Positions 46,552 to 55,169 of a stretch of DNA of 64,000 bases are shown one piece after another (the first letter of the stretch is position 1; every line of letters starts with the position of its first letter). The notes under the pieces were generated by a model, which worked only from the letters and a program-made list of their open reading frames with translations, had not been told where the DNA came from and did not search any database. Both the position numbers and the translations under genes were made by a program. This DNA comes from Bacillus massiliigorillae (GTDB lineage: Bacteria > Bacillota > Bacilli > Bacillales > DSM-1321), in assembly GCF_000380245.2 (NCBI RefSeq), contig NZ_HG428741.1, forward strand, positions 2,301,665 through 2,365,664. Reading direction: 5' to 3'.

Positions 46552-46775
46552 TGGTGCAACCTCCTAACATACTATCTTATATAACTATATTATCAAAAAT
46601 AGGTTATTTTAGGGAAAAATTATTATTGAATTTTATTTGACAGAATATTCAATTAACAATGAAAGTAAATGTTTGAATTTATTTCCACGAAAAGTTATAC
46701 TATTAAAAGGGAAAATTACATTTTTTACTAGTTACATATACCTATAATCAATTATTTTCGAAAGGATTATCTACT

Positions 46776-46925
46776 GTGTCAAATCAAGAATTATTGCAAC
46801 AAATTGAAAATAAGCGTAAAGAACTATTTCAAATCGTCTCTGAATACGGTTTAAACAGTTCAACAACGCTTGAACATAGCCAAGAACTCGATTGTTTGTT
46901 AAATGAATATAATAATAGTTTCTAA
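46776..46925 (+). CDS. Spo0E-like aspartyl-phosphate phosphatase family peptide
   Basis: A 49-residue protein starts at a GTG after AAAGGA. Two helices contain the family motif: 'LFQIVSEYGLNSSTTLEHSQELDCLLNEY' (core 'SQELDCLLNEY'), where 'SQELD' carries the catalytic-site residues that dephosphorylate Spo0A-P. Such proteins delay sporulation. The gene stands alone, convergent with the prohibitin-like gene. Confidence 0.85.
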   Translation: MSNQELLQQIENKRKELFQIVSEYGLNSSTTLEHSQELDCLLNEYNNSF

Positions 46926-47039
46926 GTTAATAGTTTCTATTTTTAACTTTATCAAATTTACTTTTAAACGTCTTATAAAAAATATTATATATACATTTTT
47001 TTCTTTTACATAAAGTCAGATGAATTGGTCGATAAAAAT

Positions 47040-47086
47040 AGAGGCGTCTCAAAAGCGATTTTCAATTACTTTTGGGACGCCTCTTA
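47040..47086. terminator. Bidirectional terminator after the Spo0E-like gene
   Basis: AGAGGCGTCtCAAAAG...CTTTTGgGACGCCTCT; inner arm 'gcgattttcaattac' as in other terminators of the window. A further hairpin, GTGGCTtATTTT/AAAATgAGCCAC at 47132-47163, lies before the prohibitin gene end. Confidence 0.75.
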
Positions 47087-47216
47087 ACAATTTTATAATT
47101 TAACTTCGTTTGTTAGAACCTCTGTTAGGATGTGGCTTATTTTTATCGTAAAATGAGCCACACCTCCATACATTACTAAGAAATATTTCTAATAGAACCC
47201 TTTTGACAATCTCAAT

Positions 47217-48074
47217 TTACTTTGTAGCTGAAGTTGTCGTATCATCAATAGGAATTTGAATTAATTGGTTAGATCCTGTCGCCTTAGGCATTTTACCATC
47301 CCATTTTTCAATCCATTTGTTCTGAATTACTTGTGGAGATATTGATTTTTTAATAATTTCATTATAATTAGCAATACCTTGTGCTTCTATTCTTTTCTTT
47401 TCTGCTTCTGCTTTCGCAATGTTTAATTCAATTTGTTTTCTTTCTAGCTCCTGTGCAGCTTCTACACGCTTATTAATCGCTGCTTGTGTAGATTCATCTG
47501 GCTTTGGAACACCAAGAGTTAAATTATCTACAACAAATCCAATTCTACCAATGTCATCAGAAAAGATTTTTTGTACATCTAAAGCTGCTTCAGAAGATTT
47601 CTCTCCATACGTGTCAATAACAGAGAACTTAGCAATTCCCTTACGTCCTGCATCCCATAATCTAGTACGTAAATATGATTCTTCAATTTGCTCGACTTCA
47701 ATTGGACCAAACTTGTTAAAAACATCTACTACTTTATCAGGCTGAATGCTATATGTATAAGCAAAATCAATTGTTACGTTTTTCCCATCAGAAGTTGCAA
47801 CTTGAATATCCTTATAATTAACCGTTTGCATTCTTACAGGATACTTTGTTACCTTATCGAACAGTCCAACTAAGTGCCAACCTTGCCCTAATGTTTTCTC
47901 CTGAACACCACCATTTGGACTATAAACTACGCCCACGTAACCATTTGGAATCTTTTCAATAAATAACGATACTACAGCTACTCCGACAACTAAAACTAAA
48001 GCTACAATAATTCCACCTAATACTTTACGACTTTTACCTTTTTTCATCGCTGTCACGTTTTCCATCTTCGTCAT
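47217..48074 (-). CDS. Prohibitin family (SPFH/band 7) membrane protein
   Basis: This 285-residue protein has one N-terminal helix (about residues 19-41), then a band-7 domain starting 'IPNGYVGVVYSPNGGVQ' and a helical region 'RVEAAQELERKQIELNIAKAEAEKKRIEAQG' (core 'AAQELERKQIELNIAKAEA') that drives oligomer formation. SPFH proteins scaffold membrane microdomains or proteases. The start is uncertain: AGGAGG is 3 nt from ATG 48074 and 12 nt from ATG 48065. It overlaps the small gene upstream by 41 nt. Confidence 0.87.
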   Translation of the reverse strand: MTKMENVTAMKKGKSRKVLGGIIVALVLVVGVAVVSLFIEKIPNGYVGVVYSPNGGVQEKTLGQGWHLVGLFDKVTKYPVRMQTVNYKDIQVATSDGKNVTIDFAYTYSIQPDKVVDVFNKFGPIEVEQIEESYLRTRLWDAGRKGIAKFSVIDTYGEKSSEAALDVQKIFSDDIGRIGFVVDNLTLGVPKPDESTQAAINKRVEAAQELERKQIELNIAKAEAEKKRIEAQGIANYNEIIKKSISPQVIQNKWIEKWDGKMPKATGSNQLIQIPIDDTTTSATK

Positions 48075-48204
48075 CTTCCTCCTTTAATTTTTCTTTTAAT
48101 TTGTAGGCTGTATCTCCAACTTGCTTAAATGATGGAGACATTATTAACCAAATGCCAATACCTAAAAAGAATATGACAATAATCGAACCTATAATTACCT
48201 TCAT
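48034..48204 (-). CDS. Small single-helix membrane protein with charged tail
   Basis: A 56-residue protein with AGGAGGG six nt before its ATG. One hydrophobic helix (residues 3-22, 'VIIGSIIVIFFLGIGIWLI') is followed by a strongly charged tail ('KLKEKLKEEDDEDGKRD'). It overlaps the prohibitin-like start by 41 nt in another frame, so the two are translated together and may form a complex. The family is not recognised. Confidence 0.75.
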   Translation of the reverse strand: MKVIIGSIIVIFFLGIGIWLIMSPSFKQVGDTAYKLKEKLKEEDDEDGKRDSDEKR

Positions 48205-48710
48205 CTGGTTCCCTCCTACTTATTACCAACCTACTTTTGATGTTCTTTCATCCAATAGGAAAATTGGCTATACCATATATACGAACATAAAAGCTTACGG
48301 TTTCATAATAATCATACAATATGTAAGAAAAACCGTCACTGTTCCTTTTGGATTATTATACCAACCGCCTCATTCACATTCCAGAAGACCGTAATAGGCA
48401 TAAATAAAATTAAAGAATCACCAAATATATTCATCCCTTCCCCAAAACTTATATAATGAAACTTTTATAAATTCAATCTTTCTCCCTCTCCATAAAATAT
48501 GTCTAATAACTCAACTTAATGTTATTCAATAATAATTCGCTTTACCACTGAACTATACATAAACTAAAATATATTAGAATAGCATTTTTAAATATTATAA
48601 TTATTCCTGATATTAGAAATCATCTAATGAGGGTTTACCTGTATCAGTGTAAAACTATTATTTAATAACATGCTTTTATTCAAAAACTTAAAAAGAAAGA
48701 AGGTTTTTGT
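48205..48710. other. 505-bp intergenic region with a repeat fragment
   Basis: Contains the 5' fragment of the dispersed repeat at 48325-48354 ('aaccgtcactgttcctttt'). A tRNA D-arm-like string is seen on the minus strand at 48538-48557 but has no tRNA around it. No gene was found. Confidence 0.5.
48325..48354 (+). repeat. 5' fragment of the dispersed repeat
   Basis: The 30 bases match the beginning of the copies at 39112 and 39310 (common 'aagaaaaacc', 'tcac', 'ccttttg', 'att'). The rest of the element is absent. Confidence 0.5.
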
Positions 48711-49340
48711 ATGATGAAATTTTATCAATTACCATTAGGATCGTATGCAGCAAACTGCTACATATTGAAAGATGAAAAAGATCAATGCATCATTATTGAC
48801 CCAGGTGCAGAGGGAGAAAAATTAGTTCAATTTATTAAAAATAATGAATTGCAACCTCTAGCTATTTTATTAACTCATGCACATTCTGACCATATTGGAG
48901 CAGCAGATGAAGTTCGAGATGCATTTCAAATTCCAGCATACGTACATAAAAATGAAGAAGAATGGCTATATACACCTGCTTTAAATGGTTCCGACATGGA
49001 TATACCATTTGTACAAAGAGAAGCTGAAAAGGTCATAATGAATGAATCAATATTAACTATAGGGAACTTTACATTTGATGTTCTTGAAACACCTGGTCAT
49101 TCACCAGGTAGTATATCTTTTTATTTCCGTGAAGAAGGGTATTTATTTTCAGGAGATGTTTTATTTAAAAGAGGCATCGGACGCACAGATTTTATAGGAG
49201 GGAATATGGATGCATTAATGAATAGCATTCATCATAAATTATTTAAACTTCCATTAAACACAGTTGTTTTTCCTGGTCATGGTCCTCTAACATCAATAGA
49301 AGATGAAATAAAAAATAATCCGTTTTTAAAAAATATTTAA
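48711..49340 (+). CDS. MBL-fold metallo-hydrolase (YqgX/glyoxalase II-like)
   Basis: A 209-residue binuclear-metal hydrolase. Zinc ligands are 'THAHSDHIG' (about residues 59-67), 'ETPGHSPGSISFYF', 'FSGDVLFKRGIGRTDF' and the final 'FPGHGPLTSIEDE'. Length and motifs match B. subtilis YqgX and related hydroxyacyl-thiol hydrolases. AGAAGG precedes the ATG. It is monocistronic, with its own terminator. Confidence 0.87.
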   Translation: MMKFYQLPLGSYAANCYILKDEKDQCIIIDPGAEGEKLVQFIKNNELQPLAILLTHAHSDHIGAADEVRDAFQIPAYVHKNEEEWLYTPALNGSDMDIPFVQREAEKVIMNESILTIGNFTFDVLETPGHSPGSISFYFREEGYLFSGDVLFKRGIGRTDFIGGNMDALMNSIHHKLFKLPLNTVVFPGHGPLTSIEDEIKNNPFLKNI

Positions 49341-49417
49341 ACTTTCTTTAATAGTTTCGTAATTTTTTTAGCATACTCTATTTATGATGAATCTTTTTTC
49401 AAGTATCTCCTCTTCTG

Positions 49418-49444
49418 AACCAGCCTTAATTGGCTGGTTTTTTG
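49418..49444 (+). terminator. Terminator of the MBL hydrolase gene
   Basis: AACCAGCC-ttaatt-GGCTGGTT followed by TTTTTG. Confidence 0.85.
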
Positions 49445-49514
49445 TTACTTCAATTGAAAGCCCCTATCATTTCCATAAATCACCTCATTATTCATAATGC
49501 TTTTTTAAAGTTAA

Positions 49515-49856
49515 TTGTTAAAATTTAAACCACAAAAAGAATTTTCAAAACTTAATACTTACGAGCAATTTATATTATTTGAATTATATAGTAAACAGAT
49601 AAGCTACTATTTAAGATATGAAATCAATGATGAACTTCATAAATATGATTTTAAACTAAACGGAACAACGGAACATGATCAGTATACAATGATTAGTACT
49701 TTTCCTAAAAAAGGTGCATTCATAGATGCTGAAAGAATTCTCTATAAAAATGATGAACCTCATTTATCTTCCACACTTTCCAAAAAACAATATAAGGATT
49801 TACTTATCAACAATAACTCTTCTAAAGAGAAAGAAATATTTGATTATGCTGTTTAA
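49515..49856 (+). CDS. Hypothetical protein, possibly lacking its proper start
   Basis: A 113-codon frame starts at a TTG with no ribosome site; the next upstream ATG frame closes after three codons. The protein is hydrophilic with 'YEQFILFELYSKQISYYLRYEI', split as 'YEQFILFELYSK' and 'YYLRYEINDELHKYDFKLNG', and ends 'KEIFDYAV'. The codon use is natural, so it was probably a real gene whose 5' end was lost or mutated. I do not recognise the family. Confidence 0.5.
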   Translation: MLKFKPQKEFSKLNTYEQFILFELYSKQISYYLRYEINDELHKYDFKLNGTTEHDQYTMISTFPKKGAFIDAERILYKNDEPHLSSTLSKKQYKDLLINNNSSKEKEIFDYAV

Positions 49857-50186
49857 TTTTTTAACCTGATAACAAATGGAGGAAGGTATTGTGATTCTCA
49901 AAGAGATAATAAGCTTGTTTTAAATGCTGTAACAGAAAAGTTCAATATAATGCAAAAGAGTTTGGTTTTATCTATAAAAAATACTTTCTTGGGTTATGAT
50001 TATAAACTGCCTCTCTTTATGGGAGGCTTTTTTCATATAACAATCATCCTTTATCACACTATAACAAATTAAATATTCATAATAATTAAACAACAATTCA
50101 TCATATTTTCATTTAATGCAATTTACATTAATATATTCATATATCATTTAGTTGTAAAATCAATTAATATAAAAGGTTGGGAATAC
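49857..50186 (+). other. 330-bp stretch without a gene, with terminator
   Basis: A GGAGG followed by GTG at 49890 opens only 11 codons. A hairpin GCCTCTC-tttat-GGGAGGC with a T-run at 50009-50033 acts as terminator for the gene upstream. Confidence 0.6.
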
Positions 50187-50435
50187 ATGTTATATATCAT
50201 CATAGGCGGACTTATATTCTTTTTAATGTTTATTAAATTAGGATTCAGTGCAATTAAATGGTTCTTTTACTTATTAATCGTCTTCATTCTTTGGAAATCC
50301 GGGTTATTACTGCTTATCATTCGACTAATCGCAAGCACCCTTACATGGGTTGTAGTTAGAGCGATTGATTACTTTGATCATTTTTTTGGAGACAATGGAG
50401 TTACGTCATTTATTCAAATCATTCTTGGTAACTGA
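50187..50435 (+). CDS. Small hydrophobic membrane protein
   Basis: An 82-residue protein composed mostly of hydrophobic helices (about residues 2-35 and 38-60), ending with an amphipathic tail 'DYFDHFFGDNGVTSFIQIILG'. AAAGGTTGGG precedes the ATG at 9 nt. A hairpin with T-run at 50489-50517 follows. No recognised family; the size fits small phage- or toxin-like membrane peptides, but no partner is seen. Confidence 0.65.
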   Translation: MLYIIIGGLIFFLMFIKLGFSAIKWFFYLLIVFILWKSGLLLLIIRLIASTLTWVVVRAIDYFDHFFGDNGVTSFIQIILGN

Positions 50436-50488
50436 TTCTATTTTACATATTTAATCACGGATAGGTTTAAAATACTTTTTCTTCTTTG

Positions 50489-50517
50489 GCTAATTTTTAT
50501 AAAAAATTAGCTTTTTA
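50489..50517 (+). terminator. Terminator after the small membrane protein gene
   Basis: GCTAATTTTT-ata-AAAAATTAGC followed by TTTTT. A second hairpin, GAAGCG..CAGAAA/TTTCTG..CGCTTC at 50659-50701, may serve the gene on the minus strand. Confidence 0.7.
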
Positions 50518-50803
50518 TCTTTATATTGAATATCAAATACTCAATCCTTCACTCAATTATCAATTCTTTTTAACACCTTACAACATCTCACATATGTAAT
50601 CTGGGTACTATCATACATTTTCTAATTAAATCCTTCTTTTATTCTGACTTAAAGAGAAGAAGCGAACAGAAAATCGAATTCACATTCTTTCTGCCCGCTT
50701 CGTTATATAACATTATTTACCGCTATTTTAAGCTTCTTAAGGAACAACAATTCCCTTAAATGCCGTTTATATTTGAGAACTTTTTTGAGTTAGTATCGTT
50801 ATT

Positions 50804-50995
50804 CTAATTTATCTCTGTCCATAAATCTCTTTCTCTACTTTCTTCAAGTACAGAATGGGTTCCATCTACCCACTTTTTAGCATCTTCTTTAGTCTTAAAT
50901 CCATCTTGAACAGTTTCCCAATAAACATTTCCATCCCAATATTCATAAAACACCGAATACTCAGAGCCATTAAAATGTATTTGAAAATCTTTCAC
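50804..50995 (-). CDS. Small conserved-type protein, unknown function
   Basis: A 63-residue soluble protein rich in aromatic residues: 'YSVFYEYWDGNVYWETVQDG' and 'KTKEDAKKWVDG'. The GTG at 50995 lies 8 nt after AAGGAGA and is preferred to the ATG at 51004, which overlaps that ribosome site. No signal peptide or membrane segment. The beta-alpha pattern with a KxxEDAxxWxDG-type helix suggests a small fold that is common in Bacillus, but I cannot name it. Confidence 0.7.
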   Translation of the reverse strand: MKDFQIHFNGSEYSVFYEYWDGNVYWETVQDGFKTKEDAKKWVDGTHSVLEESRERDLWTEIN

Positions 50996-51158
50996 CTTGG
51001 ACATCTCCTTATAAAGATTATTTGTCTATAATTATACTCCTAACATCTATTACCTTTATTTAATTATTCAACATAATTGTGACTTTAATTAAAAACTAAC
51101 TCATTTTCTTGTATATATTGATACGCATACATAGCTGAGCTGAATTACTTTCTACTAA

Positions 51159-52723
51159 TTATTCTTTTACATCTGCATTTTTTTCTTCACCTTCTGATAG
51201 AGGTGCTTTACTATTTCCCTTTAATTCAAAGTATTTATCCATCACTTTTCTTCCAATATCTAAATTCATAGAATGACCACTTTCCCCTTGATATGCCCAA
51301 GGAACAACAACTGCCACCGCAACTTCTGGATTATTAGCAGGTGCATAACTTACCAATGATAAGTTCATTGTGGCTAGTGGCTCATCATTGTTTTTATGAA
51401 GTGGGCCATCATAAAAAGCCGATGCTGCACCCGTTTTACCTGCAGGATTGTAGCCCGCATTTCCGAACATTGAATAACCTGTTCCGCCCTCCTCTTGCAT
51501 TACTTTCTGAAATCCTTTTTGAACTCGTTCAACCATCTTAGGCTCCATATCTACTTTATTAAGAATAGTAGGAGATACTTCTTTGATAATTGCACCTAAT
51601 GACGAAGCATCCTTAGCTGGCTCTCTTATTTCTTTTAAAATATGAGGTTGCAGCCTTTTTCCACCATTTGCAATTGTAGAAGCATATTGTAGTAATTGCA
51701 TCGGAGTATAGGTATCATATTGACCAATTGATAAGTCTAGTAATTTACCAGGTTCCGTTCCTTTTCCTTTAAAACCTTTCATTTCATCTGATAAATCAAC
51801 GCCTGTTGCAACACCTAAACCAAATTGCCCCATATAACGGCGCATTGTATCAAATGCTTCAGGATTCACTTTTAATGGTTGATTTTCACGATATTCTCCT
51901 TCTCCAATTCGAATTGCTGTATTATACATATAGACATCTGATGACTGCTTTAATGCATTCAAATCATTGATAAACCCCATATCCTTCCACGATTTCTTTG
52001 AAACTGTACCTTTTATCTTTAATGGAGTATCAAGGATTACCTGCCCAGGTTGAATTGCACCAGTTTCATAGCCTGTTAAGATTGTTGCACCCGTTATAAC
52101 CGTTCCCATTGTATAAGATGTAGTTATGTTTCCTAGAGCAAAATCATGAATCTGCATCTTACCAGTCTCTTCATCTCTCACATATTGTTTACCAGCCATT
52201 GTTAAAATTTCTCCTGTGTTCGGATCCATCATTACTACAAACGCTCGGTCTAAAAGGTCAGTGTTTTCAAAAGTTTTTTTCTGAATCAATTCTTCTTCAA
52301 TAATTTTCTCTACTCCGTATTGCAAATCCATGTCAACTGTTAATTTTAAATTATTACCTTTCTTAACTTCTGAGAGTACTTTTGAATCTAATGCATCGTC
52401 AAATGATACAGCCTTATCTCCGATAGCTTTACCATTAGAATCATATATCTTTCCAGATGAAATCAAAGTATTAGCCGTAACTTTTTCCTTTTCTGGTTGA
52501 ATAAAACCGAACTTTTCTAACCCTAGATAACAGATGCCTAATATAAAGATGCAGGAAAAACCGAGACTTAAAATCCGTGGATACAGATTCTTTATCTTTT
52601 TATTTTTTTTGAGTTATAAATCACTTTTCTTACTTTAGACTTATTTTCTTCCCGAAAATCCAAAGTATTTAAAATAGTATTGTCCATATTTTCTTTTAAA
52701 CGTTTTAACCTATCATCCATCAT
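51159..52723 (-). pseudogene. Anti-sigma/pseudo-transpeptidase fusion, frame interrupted in an A-run
   Basis: Two frames join into one protein of about 521 residues if the A-run at 52603-52610 has nine bases instead of eight. Part 1 (ATG 52723, GGGAGGT 5 nt before) is an anti-sigma-like cytoplasmic segment ('DDRLKRLKENMDNTILN', 'KSKVRKVIYN'). Next is one helix ('ILSLGFSCIFILGICYLGL'), a short linker, then a transpeptidase-like domain of ~390 residues homologous to the PBP2 at 20585-22645. The catalytic motifs are replaced: SSVK by TVIT, SSN by SSD, KTGT by KTGA; the PBP dimer domain is missing. It overlaps the sigma gene by 11 nt, so it likely controls that sigma factor by sensing wall precursors or beta-lactams. 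Confidence 0.75.
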
Positions 52724-53243
52724 TTTTACCTCCCTCACCCATCATTTTTTTCAATAAAATCCTTCCCCTATGTAATCTAGATTTAATCGTTTGTATGCTA
52801 ATATTCGACAAGTCAGATATTTGACCATAAGAAAAGTCCTCGTAATAATATAAAATAATAACTTCTCGATACTTAATCGGTAATGATAACACTTTTATTG
52901 ATAAATCAGATTTCATCTCTAAATTCAATAGCTCTGATTCAGGAGTGTTATAATTAATTCTATTTTCCGAAAACAATTCCGTTAAAAAAATATTTCTAAA
53001 ATTCCAACTTCTCAGCCTATCCTTACATAAATTCACAGTAATACGATAAATCCAAGTTTTATAAGAAGACTCGTAACGAAAATCGTCCAACTTTTGATAG
53101 CATTTAATAAAAACTTCCTGTGCGATATCCTCAGCTAATTGCTCTTTTTTAACAAAAGTGAATGCTAATCTCACAACACTTTTACCATATTGATCCATTA
53201 ACATTTCGATAGTTTCTTCTTTATTCAAATGCTCCTCTTCCAT
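52713..53243 (-). CDS. ECF-type RNA polymerase sigma factor
   Basis: The preferred start (ATG 53243 after GAGGGG) gives 176 residues. Region 2 contains 'FVKKEQLAEDIAQEVFIKCYQKLDDF' (core 'AEDIAQEVFIKCYQKLDDF') and 'YKTWIYRITVNLCKDRLR'; region 4 has 'LPIKYREVIILYYYEDFSYGQIS' (core 'KYREVIILYYYEDFSY') and 'TIKSRLHRGRILLKK'. It belongs to the SigW/SigV/SigP-like ECF group. It is followed, with an 11-nt overlap, by an anti-sigma-like/pseudo-PBP gene, and a consensus ECF promoter lies 49 nt upstream, indicating autoregulation. B. cereus-group sigma-P, activated by beta-lactams, is a possible relative. Confidence 0.92.
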   Translation of the reverse strand: MEEEHLNKEETIEMLMDQYGKSVVRLAFTFVKKEQLAEDIAQEVFIKCYQKLDDFRYESSYKTWIYRITVNLCKDRLRSWNFRNIFLTELFSENRINYNTPESELLNLEMKSDLSIKVLSLPIKYREVIILYYYEDFSYGQISDLSNISIQTIKSRLHRGRILLKKMMGEGGKNDG

Positions 53244-53291
53244 ATAACCCCTCTTCTTTTTCTCTAGCATCCTCCACACCCTTTCATACTT

Positions 53292-53319
53292 TAGACGACG
53301 CTGAAAAAGTATGGTTGCA
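53292..53319 (-). promoter_or_regulatory. ECF-sigma-type promoter (autoregulation)
   Basis: On the minus strand TGCAAC and CGTCTA are 16 nt apart, the pattern of Bacillus ECF promoters (AAC motif at -35, CGTC at -10). No second copy was noticed upstream of other genes in the window. Confidence 0.7.
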
Positions 53320-53410
53320 AAATATTTTACTTATTTAATAACTTTTCATTCTCCAATAAAACAATATACATAGATATATTTCTTATTGAACTCTCTCGAT
53401 AGCAACACAA

Positions 53411-53435
53411 GAAAAAAGCCGTCTACATGACAGCT
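53411..53435 (-). terminator. Terminator after the HxlR gene
   Basis: AGCcGTC-tacat-GACaGCT with a T-run on the minus strand. Otherwise the 395 bp between the sigma gene start and the HxlR gene hold only the ECF promoter. Confidence 0.55.
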
Positions 53436-53638
53436 CTGATTTTCTACTATTGCACCCTTTTGTTAGTTGAATTAGAAATGTAATTCTTACTAAAGATACT
53501 ACTCAAGATAAAGTTCTCCGTTATTAGCGTAATTATTTTTTATTTTCCTGTACATTACTAAAATATGAATTTGTTCATTTATTTAATATGAACTCGACAC
53601 CTTTTAACTATTGGTAATAGAAAGTTAGTACGGATTTA

Positions 53639-54022
53639 TTAATCCTCAGATTTTTCATACCTCTCTACTTTTTTATTTAGTAAATCTTTACCCCAGACTT
53701 GCATTGCTTCTAATACAGGTATAAACTTTTTCCCCTGCACTGTTAATGAATATTCTACTTTAGGTGGAACAACTTTATAAACTTCCCTGTGTACTAGCTC
53801 GTCCTCTTCAAGTTCTCTTAATTGTCTAGTCAATATTCCTTTTGAAATACCAGGTAACATCCTCAATAATTCATTAAACCTAATAGTTTCATTTTTGCTT
53901 AAATGCCATAAAATCACGATTTTCCATCTACCTGCAATTGCATTTTGGGTAACTGTTAATGGACAAATTTCTTGCTGCATTTCTTCAGAGATTGTTTCAT
54001 CTTGATAACTAAAACGTGCCAT
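53639..54022 (-). CDS. HxlR family winged-helix regulator
   Basis: A 127-residue regulator; the ATG at 54022 has AGGGAGG 4 nt upstream. The HxlR core is 'CPLTVTQNAIAGRWKIVILWHL', split as 'CPLTVTQNAIAGRWK' and 'ILWHLSKNETIRFNELLRML', then 'GISKGILTRQLRELEEDELV' and 'EYSLTVQGKKFIPVLEAM'. The near-N-terminal Cys (about residue 20) is at the place used for redox or quinone sensing in QorR/YodB-type members. It is divergent from a quinone-oxidoreductase-like gene, its probable target. Confidence 0.92.
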   Translation of the reverse strand: MARFSYQDETISEEMQQEICPLTVTQNAIAGRWKIVILWHLSKNETIRFNELLRMLPGISKGILTRQLRELEEDELVHREVYKVVPPKVEYSLTVQGKKFIPVLEAMQVWGKDLLNKKVERYEKSED

Positions 54023-54158
54023 AATGCCTCCCTTTTCTCTAGGTACTATTTTTATGACTATGTTATTTAATTGTGCCTTCTTACATAAATCCTTCTTAAG
54101 AATTAGTATATGTATTATATACAAAAAATCAAAAAAGCGCCTTAGTGGAGGAGATTAT

Positions 54159-55028
54159 ATGAAAATTTTAGTAACCGGTGCAAATGGTAATTTAGGTTCA
54201 AAAATAGTTGAAAGCTTATTAGCTAAAGCATCAATAAACGATATCGTTGTGGGTGTTCGTGATGTCGATTCTGAAAAAGCAGTTCAATACAAAAAACGAG
54301 ATATTGAAGTTCGTGTAACGGATTTTGAAAACCCCAAAACATTAAAATCTTCTTTTGAAGGCATTGATCGTTTATTCATTATGTCGACTTTCGGTGATTT
54401 TGAAGTAGTTATGCGTCAACACTCAAACGCTGTTGAAGCAGCAAAATTAGCTGGTGTGAAACAAATTATATATCCAAGTGTCACGCGTGCGGCAGATAAT
54501 GATTTCTTTTTAGCTCAGTTGCATAGATCACGAGAAGTTGCAGTAATTGAATCAGGTATTCCATATGTGATTTTACGTAACAATTGGTACATAGAGAATG
54601 AATTAAGTACAGTTCAAGGTTGTATGCAAGGTGCTCCTTGGGTAACATCAGCAGGTGAAGGTAAAATCGGGTGGGTATACCGACCCGACCTAGCTGAAGC
54701 TTCAGCAAATGTACTAGTAGGCGAAGGTCACGAAAACAACATTTATGAGCTTTCTGGTAAAAACTTAACACAAAAACAATTTGTTAATACTTTAAGCGAA
54801 GTATTAGAGATAGAAGTAGCATTAGTCTCAGTTGATGACGCTAAGTATGAAGAGCTTTTAAAAGATACAGGTATTCCCGATTATTACTTTCCAATGTTAA
54901 CAATGATGCAACAGGGTATTCGTGAAGGCGGATTAGAAGCACCAAAATCAGATTTAGAATTACTATTAAACCGGCCAGCTACATCAATTAAAGAAGCATT
55001 GACACATTTATTAATAAAAAATAGATAA
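54159..55028 (+). CDS. NmrA/SDR-a NAD(P)H quinone-oxidoreductase-like protein
   Basis: The 289-residue protein starts at the ATG after GGAGGAG (54149-54155); the longer frame from 54024 crosses the promoter and is rejected. 'ILVTGANGNLGSKIVESLL' is the Rossmann motif GxxGxxG, and 'DRLFIMSTFGDF' and 'YPSVTRA' follow the NmrA/QOR2 pattern. It resembles E. coli QorB (YtfG), an NADPH:quinone reductase, but no activity can be proven. Pairing with a divergent HxlR regulator is typical. A terminator follows at 55075. Confidence 0.88.
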   Translation: MKILVTGANGNLGSKIVESLLAKASINDIVVGVRDVDSEKAVQYKKRDIEVRVTDFENPKTLKSSFEGIDRLFIMSTFGDFEVVMRQHSNAVEAAKLAGVKQIIYPSVTRAADNDFFLAQLHRSREVAVIESGIPYVILRNNWYIENELSTVQGCMQGAPWVTSAGEGKIGWVYRPDLAEASANVLVGEGHENNIYELSGKNLTQKQFVNTLSEVLEIEVALVSVDDAKYEELLKDTGIPDYYFPMLTMMQQGIREGGLEAPKSDLELLLNRPATSIKEALTHLLIKNR

Positions 55029-55074
55029 AGCAAATTTCCAAACCAAAACCGGATAATTAGTTTTGTATCTTACA

Positions 55075-55110
55075 AAGTGCCAGTTCACATTTGGACTGGC
55101 ACTTCTATAA
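55075..55110 (+). terminator. Terminator of the NmrA-like gene
   Basis: AAGTGCCAGT-tcacatttgg-ACTGGCACTT, perfect 10-bp stem. Confidence 0.75.
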
Positions 55111-55169
55111 ATACCCATAACAGATTAGAATTGGTATGTTCTCTATCTAACGCTCTATTGTATACGTAG

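Noticed and set aside
48152..48394. Plus-strand ORF of 80 residues
   Set aside because: It overlaps the small membrane protein gene antisense and runs through a repeat fragment.
48538..48557. tRNA D-arm-like string on the minus strand
   Set aside because: No anticodon, T arm or acceptor can be built around it; chance or an old relic.
51159..52466. Independent 435-residue PBP gene starting at TTG 52466
   Set aside because: No ribosome site precedes it, and the frame continues upstream into a membrane helix and the anti-sigma-like segment.
54024..54158. N-terminal extension of the NmrA-like protein
   Set aside because: It covers the divergent promoter region and lacks a ribosome site; the ATG at 54159 has GGAGGAG.
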